This document shows positions 1 to 5,484 of a stretch of DNA of 13,091 nucleotides, one piece after another. The position numbers and the translations under genes were made by a program. This DNA comes from CAYLWN01 sp964387625. GTDB lineage: Bacteria; Patescibacteriota; Microgenomatia; UBA10105. Each line of letters starts with the position of its first letter. Position 1 is the stretch's first letter. The stretch is from NCBI GenBank assembly GCA_964387625.1, contig CAYLWN010000026.1, positions 1-13,091 on the forward strand, written 5' to 3'. The notes under the pieces were generated by a model. That model saw nothing but the letters and a program-made list of their open reading frames with translations. It had not been told where the DNA came from and made no database searches.

Positions 1-224
1 TTTTAGTTGAAGATCAGGGTGTTATGCCGTCATCTACTCCTCAACCAAGTCCCAAAACTGGCGACGTTAATGGTAACAACATTGTAGATTTTAATGATCT
101 TAAATTAGTCTTATCTAATTGGTTGGGATTAGGAAGTTGTGCAACTTTTGTGTGTGATTTAAATTCTGATGCTAAAATCAATGCAATAGATGCATCATTG
201 GTGATTGCCAATTGGGGAAGGTAA
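1..224 (+). CDS. C-terminal end of a dockerin-tailed (probably exported) protein, 5' truncated
   Basis: The frame is open from base 3 to the TAA at 222-224, so this is the tail of a longer gene that began before the window; the ATG at 24 is probably internal. About 73 residues are visible: a short Pro/Ser/Thr linker (SSTPQPSPKTG), then a 54-residue type I dockerin-like module. Its two calcium-loop segments are DVNGNNIVDFND and DLNSDAKINAID, each followed by a short helix (LKLVLSNW, ASLVIANW). Between them lies a two-cysteine segment (SCATFVC) that could form a disulfide after export. Dockerins are known to bind cohesin modules on scaffoldins or cell surfaces. The same tail recurs at 5255-5419 and 8326-8490, so this gene belongs to the same family of tagged proteins. 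The passenger part is not visible and its function cannot be stated. Confidence 0.85.
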   Translation, partial: LVEDQGVMPSSTPQPSPKTGDVNGNNIVDFNDLKLVLSNWLGLGSCATFVCDLNSDAKINAIDASLVIANWGR

Positions 225-252
225 ATAGAATGTATAATGAATGAGCGGCTAT

Positions 253-273
253 CCGAGGGTTTTTAACCCTCGG
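253..273. repeat. Palindromic repeat, hairpin A (twin of 380-400)
   Basis: Arms CCGAGGGTT and AACCCTCGG form a perfect 9-bp stem around a TTT loop, 29 nt after the stop of the upstream gene. No T-tract follows, so it is not a classical intrinsic terminator. It is better described as a REP-like intergenic palindrome. A near copy with a paired base change lies at 380-400. Confidence 0.8.
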
Positions 274-299
274 CTGCAAAGCTAAAACGGAATTTTATT

Positions 300-318
300 G
301 TTCGAGCGTAGCGAGAAC
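300..318. repeat. Imperfect palindrome GTTCGAGCGTAGCGAGAAC
   Basis: The outer arms GTTC/GAAC pair, with an inner AGCG/GCGA segment that is only partly symmetric. I recall this motif, or its complement, as a recurrent intergenic element in Patescibacteria and some other bacteria; that is memory, not something this window shows. It sits between the twin hairpins at 253-273 and 380-400. Confidence 0.45.
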
Positions 319-341
319 TAAATTTGTAAACTTCTCACTTC

Positions 342-369
342 GCCAAGTCAGACTTGGCTTCGTTCGAAG
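342..369. repeat. Two adjacent palindromes (GCCAAGTCAGACTTGGC and CTTCGTTCGAAG)
   Basis: Positions 342-358 form a perfect inverted repeat, GCCAAGT/ACTTGGC, around CAG. Positions 358-369 form CTTCG/CGAAG around TT and share one base with the first. Together with 300-318 and the two flanking hairpins they fill most of the 201-nt gap between genes with dyad symmetry. No T-tract follows either, so termination is not supported. Confidence 0.7.
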
Positions 370-379
370 AATAAAGATA

Positions 380-400
380 CCGAGGGCTTTTAGCCCTCGG
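380..400. repeat. Palindromic repeat, hairpin B (twin of 253-273)
   Basis: Arms CCGAGGGCT and AGCCCTCGG form a 9-bp stem around TTT. Relative to 253-273 one pair is changed on both sides (T-A to C-G), so pairing is preserved. It ends about 10 nt before the TATAAT-like box at 411-416, so it could influence transcription of the gene at 426. Confidence 0.8.
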
Positions 401-408
401 AGATTCAT

Positions 409-425
409 TGTATAATTTATAATTA
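409..425 (+). promoter_or_regulatory. AT-rich leader element with TATAAT box upstream of the gene at 426 (copy 1)
   Basis: TGTATAATTTATAATTA ends immediately before the ATG at 426. It contains TATAAT at 411-416, leaving only 9 nt to the start codon, so a transcript from this box would be nearly leaderless. No convincing -35 lies 17 nt upstream, where the hairpin at 380-400 sits. The identical 17-mer precedes the ATG of the paralog at 8537, and a one-base variant lies at 11562-11578. No Shine-Dalgarno sequence is visible. Confidence 0.5.
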
Positions 426-3407
426 ATGATAAAATTTTATTTCAAATTTCCTTATCTTAAAAAATTTATTAATAATTTAATTTTGCTATTCATTATTCTT
501 TATTCGATATTCCTACCTGCTGGTAGGCAGGACTTTATTCATGCTTCCGTCTTTGCCCAAACCTCACCGGATTGGTATATGGTGGGTGCCAATCCGCAAA
601 GGACTTCATGGGTGTCAGAAGAAGTGAGAGGGGATTTAAATATTGCTTGGTATCATCCCATTGAACCGTATATCCCTTACAAAATTCAGCCGATTGCGTC
701 AAACGGTAAGATTTATGTTTCAACTGCCAGGGGACTCTATGCGTTTAATGCATCTGATGGTGCTCTAGCCTGGGTATTCCCGACAGAACTTCCCTTAGGT
801 AATGCTCCCACCATTGCTACAGTAAACAATAAAAGTGTTGCGTTTACTCCAGGATATGACCATAAGATTTATGCGATAGATGCTTTAACAGGAGCTTCTG
901 TTACCGGTTACACTCCCTATGAAGCCGGAGCAGGATTTGAAACGAATCCTGTTGTGGTAAATAATACCATTTATGCGGGAAACAGAGACGGATACTTCTA
1001 TGCGCTGGATGCCGTCACCGGCAGTTTTAAATGGAAGTTTCAAACGAATGGTCCTATTTTGTATTCTCCGGCCTTTAAAAACAACACGCTGTATTTTGCA
1101 TCTCAGGATATGTTTGCCTATGCAGTTAATGCAACAACTGGTACGCAAATCTGGAAGTCGGCAAAATTTCCCGGCGCAGGATTTTATTCATATTGGCCGG
1201 TTATTTATACCCATAAATCTACGAATAAAGATTATGTCATCTTTACCGGAGGATCGAATCTTAGACAATCGGAATCGTGGCTGGTTCAGAGTATAGAGAT
1301 TGGCATTTTCCAGGGATATAACCTTCCTTCCAATAAACTTCAAACTACCAGTTCACCTGTAGCGGGGGATTGGGCATCCGGGACAGTCACGCTTGATGCG
1401 TCTCCAATTTCTAACTATTTCACCAATTATCCGTCTAATAGAACAAGTTTTGTTTTAGACATAACCAATGGTCAGGAATTTACCTACACCGATCCGATAA
1501 GCGGAAAACCGACATATGCGCCGTTTGCATATTCAGGCGTGACAAGAGGAGGAAGTAAATATCCCCCATTGGTACATGGTTTTGATGGGGTTTTTTATCA
1601 GCAGACTCCTGACGATTTTGCAAATTGGATTCATAACGGTGCACCTGTTGGCTGGAAGTTTGGTACACAATATATCAGTCAGATTAGCGATTGGTCACAG
1701 GCATCAGATGAGCCGGTCGCCTATTCTTCCGGTGGAAAAGTACTATATTGGTCTTTGTGTTGTGATCGGTTTGCGAGGGGGTTTGACATTACTATTCCTC
1801 TTGGTCAAACAAACAGGATCTGGACCTATTGGAATTACAGTATGGCTAACGCAAGTAATAGTATTATTCCAGGATATGAAACGATGTATGACGATGGAGA
1901 TTCTGTTCTATACAACAATATGAACGGCTGGCAAGTATACAGTGGAAAAAATAAAAGTAAAAATGGTATTTATGGAAAACATGCCATGACGCAGTCGCCT
2001 CCGATTCCCTATCAGGGCAAGCTCTATTTCTTGAGAGGTAATTCACTTATCGCATTTAGTCCGAACGGGACAAATCCTAAAACACCGCTTCCGCTAGCTG
2101 GTATAGTTTCAGCTCCAAGCACATCTGTTATTCCGTCACCTGCTCAGCTTACGCAGAAACTTGAAACTGAAATCCAGAAAATGATTGCTGCCGGACACCT
2201 TCGCCCGGGCTACCTCACTCATGCATTTAGCGACCAATATGCGAATGGATGGTATGATGATGAGCGTGAATTTGGAGAAATTCTTGATTATTTTCAAAAT
2301 CCTTCGGACACCGTCTATACACTTCTTCTTGCCTATCCATATGTATCTTCAGCAACACAGACCAGTATAAAAACGTATTTACAACAAAACTATGGTCCTG
2401 GAAAACCTTACGATTTTACCAGCATCGTCCATATTGGATATCAAAACGGAGCCAACCGCCAATGGTCGGATATTCCTGTTGAAGCAACCAATAAATTCCA
2501 AACGGGTTCAGGTAGATCTCCCTGGACTATGCAAACCCAACCAATCTGCGGTGTTTGCGGATACTGGAGATATTTCCCTCCCTTTAATTTCTATGCTGCT
2601 TGGAAATACGCCCAGATTGTCGGAAACAACGACGTTACAACTGCAAAGAACATTTTCAATTCCATGAGCAGTAAGATTGAAGCTCCACCTCCAGACAGCT
2701 GGCTCATAGCAAGACCCTATTTTATCAATCAATATGCTGCAGGTTATTACGGGTATCTGCAATTAAAACAATTAGCAGGTCTGGGTGGTGATAGTACCGT
2801 CCAAAACTATTACAATCATATGTTATCGCTTCGAATCAACAATTTCTCTAAAGATACAGTTGGCTGGGGCGCAGTAGACTTGGGTGCTATAAATTTTAGG
2901 AATTTAAGCGTTGCGCGGAATTTTATGTTCATGACTCCGGAAATAGCTGAATATATGAGCCAAAATATTAAGTCTCAGGTGCAAACGGCAGTTGATGAAT
3001 ATCAATATGTTGGTCCCTATTGGTTTGTGAACGCATTTGATTCCGCAATGCGCGAGGGAACTGTCAGTTACCTTTATAATTCTCCGGCCCTTTTTCAGGC
3101 TAAAGCTTTGATTCTTAAACAGCCGTACAATGAAGTCGTAAAGTATCTTGATGTCCCTGCATTTGAAAAAGGGGATTTATTCTATATCCAAAATCTGGTA
3201 GCAGCTTTGGAAGCTCCATCAGATGGCACAACGCCAACTCCAGTTCCATCACCAACTGTTCAACCATCACCCAGCCCATCCTACACCATTCCTGAATTGA
3301 AAACATTGTTATCCAACTGGCTCACATCATTAGATACCAATTATTTTTTTCCGGATGGGAAAGTCAATGCATTGGATGCTTCATGGGTGATCAAATACCT
3401 TGAATAA
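426..3407 (+). CDS. Exported PQQ-type beta-propeller protein with helical C-terminal domain and half-dockerin tail
   Basis: This is a 993-residue exported protein. Residues 1-44 form a signal peptide (basic MIKFYFKFPYLKK start, hydrophobic core, probable cleavage after SVFA) that carries a 7-residue insertion, LPAGRQD, at residues 30-36. Residues about 50-565 hold PQQ/BamB-like propeller blades, recognisable as KIYVSTARGLYAFNASDG, KIYAIDALTG, YFYALDAVTGSFKWKF and AYAVNATTGTQIWKS; later blades are degenerate and interrupted by an insertion of roughly 150 residues. Residues about 570-930 form a predominantly helical domain I do not recognise, with motifs shared with the paralog at 8537 (EIQKM..AGHLRPG, NPSDTV, NGANRQW, AAWKYAQ, ARNFMFMTPE, DVPAFEKGDLFYIQNLVAALEAP). 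A Pro/Ser/Thr linker (930-952) leads to a 41-residue half-dockerin lacking the first calcium loop. PQQ-type propellers can be enzymes or binding scaffolds; no quinoprotein catalytic motif is evident, so the role is open (surface binding or polysaccharide processing are guesses). The ATG at 426 is supported by the matching start of the paralog. Confidence 0.88.
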   Translation: MIKFYFKFPYLKKFINNLILLFIILYSIFLPAGRQDFIHASVFAQTSPDWYMVGANPQRTSWVSEEVRGDLNIAWYHPIEPYIPYKIQPIASNGKIYVSTARGLYAFNASDGALAWVFPTELPLGNAPTIATVNNKSVAFTPGYDHKIYAIDALTGASVTGYTPYEAGAGFETNPVVVNNTIYAGNRDGYFYALDAVTGSFKWKFQTNGPILYSPAFKNNTLYFASQDMFAYAVNATTGTQIWKSAKFPGAGFYSYWPVIYTHKSTNKDYVIFTGGSNLRQSESWLVQSIEIGIFQGYNLPSNKLQTTSSPVAGDWASGTVTLDASPISNYFTNYPSNRTSFVLDITNGQEFTYTDPISGKPTYAPFAYSGVTRGGSKYPPLVHGFDGVFYQQTPDDFANWIHNGAPVGWKFGTQYISQISDWSQASDEPVAYSSGGKVLYWSLCCDRFARGFDITIPLGQTNRIWTYWNYSMANASNSIIPGYETMYDDGDSVLYNNMNGWQVYSGKNKSKNGIYGKHAMTQSPPIPYQGKLYFLRGNSLIAFSPNGTNPKTPLPLAGIVSAPSTSVIPSPAQLTQKLETEIQKMIAAGHLRPGYLTHAFSDQYANGWYDDEREFGEILDYFQNPSDTVYTLLLAYPYVSSATQTSIKTYLQQNYGPGKPYDFTSIVHIGYQNGANRQWSDIPVEATNKFQTGSGRSPWTMQTQPICGVCGYWRYFPPFNFYAAWKYAQIVGNNDVTTAKNIFNSMSSKIEAPPPDSWLIARPYFINQYAAGYYGYLQLKQLAGLGGDSTVQNYYNHMLSLRINNFSKDTVGWGAVDLGAINFRNLSVARNFMFMTPEIAEYMSQNIKSQVQTAVDEYQYVGPYWFVNAFDSAMREGTVSYLYNSPALFQAKALILKQPYNEVVKYLDVPAFEKGDLFYIQNLVAALEAPSDGTTPTPVPSPTVQPSPSPSYTIPELKTLLSNWLTSLDTNYFFPDGKVNALDASWVIKYLE
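513..533 (+). repeat. 21-bp in-frame palindromic insertion inside a signal-peptide coding region
   Basis: Aligned with the paralog at 8537, the flanks match closely (TTCTTTATTCRATATTC before, TTTATTCATGCTTCCGT after), and these 21 bases are extra. They encode LPAGRQD and contain a short stem, CCTACC/GGTAGG around TGCT (512-527). The length is a multiple of three and no stop is introduced. From memory, 'PAGRQ'-encoding palindromes occur repeatedly in Microgenomates proteins. This looks like one such small repeat that entered the gene after the two copies diverged. Confidence 0.82.
3234..3347 (+). repeat. Near-identical 3' module (linker plus half-dockerin), copy 1
   Basis: By hand alignment, 3234-3347 matches 11381-11494 at 112 of 114 bases; the first 74 are identical and the two differences are at 3308 and 3317. 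It encodes the Pro-rich linker and most of the half-dockerin. Flanking coding sequence between the two genes is far less similar, which points to recent gene conversion or module exchange at this end. Confidence 0.85.
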
Positions 3408-3421
3408 TGATTAAAGAATAA

Positions 3422-3478
3422 TCCTCCTACGCATAAAGCTTCCGCCTACGCTGAAGCTTCGGTGGACAAGTCGGAGGA
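3422..3478. repeat. Intergenic palindromic repeat after the gene ending at 3407
   Basis: The outer arms TCCTCC (3422-3427) and GGAGGA (3473-3478) pair. Inner arms CCGCC (3442-3446) and GGTGG (3461-3465) pair with one G-T wobble, and GAAGCTTC (3453-3460) is self-complementary. It starts 14 nt after the stop codon but no T-tract follows, so termination is unproven. The reverse complement resembles a GC-rich repeat (GACTTGTCCACCGAAGCTT-like) that I recall from Patescibacteria intergenic regions. It stands out against the very AT-rich sequence on its 3' side. Confidence 0.65.
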
Positions 3479-3562
3479 CAAGTGAATAAAGAATAAGGAT
3501 TCTGGATTTTAGAATAAAAATTAAAACATTAAAAATTAAATTAAAATTTAAAATTTAAAATT

Positions 3563-3622
3563 ATGCTGAAATGCTTTAAACTGTTATCTTTAATTACCTT
3601 AATGTATATATTGATAGTATAA
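3563..3622 (+). pseudogene. Possible remnant of a paralog's 5' end (19-codon signal-peptide-like ORF)
   Basis: An ATG at 3563 opens a 19-codon frame, MLKCFKLLSLITLMYILIV, ending in TAA at 3620-3622. It resembles the start of the truncated paralog at 11716 (FKLYKLIF...LYILIV). The DNA also shares TTTAAACT early on, ATATATTGATAGT later, and the same kind of A/T-only leader (an ATTAAAACA-type stretch). After GATAGT the similarity stops. The best reading is a decayed signal-peptide start whose body has been lost. A chance hydrophobic small ORF in AT-rich DNA is the alternative. The rest of 3408-3664 holds only the palindromic repeat at 3422-3478 and AT-rich sequence. Confidence 0.4.
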
Positions 3623-3664
3623 ATAATTTTATATAGCAAAAAGATGATACTGAATTAAAAAATC

Positions 3665-5419
3665 ATGAATAATTATATTAAATTAAGTTTAATGAGTTTA
3701 TTTTTCCTATTGATTTTATATACGCCAGATATTACCAATGCTGCAACTTATTATATATCTCCAACAGGTAATGACAGTAATAATGGAATATCGCAAGTTA
3801 CTCCTTTGGCAACTTTTAACAAAGCTTGGGAAATTTTACAACCTGGAGATACTATTTATTTAATGGATGGGACATATTATCAAGTAATAGAACCAACCAT
3901 AAACGGTATTTCAGGTAGTCCGATAACTATCAAAGCCTTAAATGACGGTAAAGCTATTATTAACGGAGAATTCCAACGGCATACCGTAGTAATCGGAAGA
4001 AGTTGGGATTTTATTTCCAATCCTACCAATAGTACCCCAAATCCTTACGGTAATTATTTTCAGGTAGAAGGTTTGATAGCCAAAAATTCAATTGCCGATG
4101 TTTATGAAATATATGCCCGGAATGTGAGTCTTAAACGATGTTCCGGTTACAATGCCAATCCTCATGATAATTTTCATGTGATAACTGTCTGGGCTAAAGG
4201 ATCTCCTACTAGTCCGGCTAATATATTAATTGAGGATTGTGTAGTTGCCGGATCAGGTAGAAAAATGATCATTGATTATGATACATATGTCAATGTAGTT
4301 TTCCGCAGAAATTTTGCCGCCTGGCAATGGTGGTTGGGTGACCAATTTTGCCAAGGTTACTGGCCGCAGTCACAAGGAATTGAAAATTATCCGGCAGCAT
4401 ATCAAGACCAGCCGATAGTTACTTTAAATGATTTACGGGAAAATAATATTACTTTTGGTTTAGCTCCGGATGGGCCAAGTTCTTTTTCACCCAATCCAGG
4501 ACTTAGGATTGGTAATAAAATGTTGGGAGAAATTACTTTGGGAGGCGGAATGAAATGGGATAACATTGAGAAAAAGTTTATTACTCCATATTTTAATCCC
4601 GATTCTTGTCAATACAACGGAACAGATGCTAACCACACAAAACCGGCAATCTGTGGTACTGATTCCAGATGTATTTCAACAGGCAGTGAATTGGGTATTG
4701 GAGTTGACTATGCGATTTTCGGCACTCCATCTTTGAGAAACAATCTGATTCAAGATTTATTTTCTGCTTATAACGGAGATATGGGATTTACTGCCGGTCC
4801 TTGGGGAAATAATTACGGTACTACCAGCAATAACCAGTTAATTAGGGCTACATTTGTACAAAATGGATTAGCTTCATATTCACCCCATAAAAACATAGAT
4901 GTGTTTTCAAGCAGTTTAACTCCGTTTAATGTTGTGCAAAATTTACAAATTGGTAATATGTCCGGTACCAATCCTGCACCCGGAACAGGAGCGCAACTGC
5001 AGTACCGTTATATTGATGGAGTATTGACTGATGAACCTTTATGGCCTTGGCCGATGGAAGAAAGGATAAAATCAGAATTTGCCGACCCGACACTTTTTCA
5101 AGCTAATGGAGTACAGGGGCAAGTGTGGACAAATTTTTCCGTGACTAATACAGTCTATCCCATACTCTCTCAATATGGAGCAGTTTCTACTACATTACCA
5201 AGCCCATTTGCATCAAGTTTACCATCACCAACTCCCATTCCTTCTCCCAAGCCAGGGGATGTCAATGGAAATAATACAATTGATTTCAATGACCTTAAAT
5301 TAGTTTTATCTAACTGGTTAGGATTAAGCAGTTGTGCAACTTTTGTCTGCGATTTAAATTCTGATTCCAAAATTAATGCCTGGGATGCCAGTTTAGTGAT
5401 TGCTAATTGGGGAAAGTGA
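3665..5419 (+). CDS. Exported right-handed beta-helix (pectate-lyase-like fold) protein with C-terminal dockerin
   Basis: This is a 584-residue protein. Residues 1-26 are a signal peptide (MNNYIKLSLMSLFFLLILYT..., likely cleavage after ITNA). The mature start, TYYISPTGNDSNNG...PLATFNKAW, followed by LQPGDTIYLMDGTY, is the typical entry of parallel beta-helix proteins of the DUF1565/polysaccharide-lyase-like type. Helix coils continue through NILIEDCVVAGSG and NVVFRRNFAAW. Residues roughly 235-340 form an insertion containing several Cys (QFCQG, DSCQY, AICGTDSRC). After about 500 comes a Pro/Ser/Thr linker, then a complete dockerin (531-584) with loops DVNGNNTIDFND and DLNSDSKINAWD and a Cys pair in SCATFVC. 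Beta-helix proteins of this class usually bind or cleave polysaccharides; I cannot assign catalytic residues or substrate. It stops at TGA, aligned with the TAA stops of the sister tails. No Shine-Dalgarno sequence is visible. Confidence 0.87.
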   Translation: MNNYIKLSLMSLFFLLILYTPDITNAATYYISPTGNDSNNGISQVTPLATFNKAWEILQPGDTIYLMDGTYYQVIEPTINGISGSPITIKALNDGKAIINGEFQRHTVVIGRSWDFISNPTNSTPNPYGNYFQVEGLIAKNSIADVYEIYARNVSLKRCSGYNANPHDNFHVITVWAKGSPTSPANILIEDCVVAGSGRKMIIDYDTYVNVVFRRNFAAWQWWLGDQFCQGYWPQSQGIENYPAAYQDQPIVTLNDLRENNITFGLAPDGPSSFSPNPGLRIGNKMLGEITLGGGMKWDNIEKKFITPYFNPDSCQYNGTDANHTKPAICGTDSRCISTGSELGIGVDYAIFGTPSLRNNLIQDLFSAYNGDMGFTAGPWGNNYGTTSNNQLIRATFVQNGLASYSPHKNIDVFSSSLTPFNVVQNLQIGNMSGTNPAPGTGAQLQYRYIDGVLTDEPLWPWPMEERIKSEFADPTLFQANGVQGQVWTNFSVTNTVYPILSQYGAVSTTLPSPFASSLPSPTPIPSPKPGDVNGNNTIDFNDLKLVLSNWLGLSSCATFVCDLNSDSKINAWDASLVIANWGK

Positions 5420-5456
5420 CGATTTTAAAAACAATAAAAAAATGTAGAAAATAAAT

Positions 5457-5468
5457 ATCAAATTTGAT
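5457..5468. other. 12-bp perfect palindrome ATCAAATTTGAT upstream of the gene at 5485
   Basis: It is a perfect dyad 16 nt before the ATG, in the 65-nt gap between two genes. It could be an operator half-site pair, but AT-rich sequence yields such palindromes by chance and no second copy was seen near the other starts. The rest of this gap shows no clear promoter. Confidence 0.25.
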
Positions 5469-5484
5469 AGTATTGAAATAGATT

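Noticed and set aside
253..400. Intrinsic terminators or a CRISPR fragment
   Set aside because: The hairpins lack downstream T-tracts, and there are only two copies with dissimilar content between them rather than regular repeat-spacer units.
426..3407. PQQ-dependent dehydrogenase (quinoprotein alcohol dehydrogenase)
   Set aside because: The blades are of the general PQQ-repeat type, but I see no vicinal-Cys cofactor ring, calcium-binding Glu/Asn/Asp set or haem motif. The CC pair in SLCCDRF is not in such a context and is absent from the paralog.
5417..5428. TGA as a sense codon (glycine) extending the beta-helix gene
   Set aside because: Read-through adds only two residues before TAA, and sister dockerin tails end with TAA at the same aligned position, so TGA is a normal stop here.
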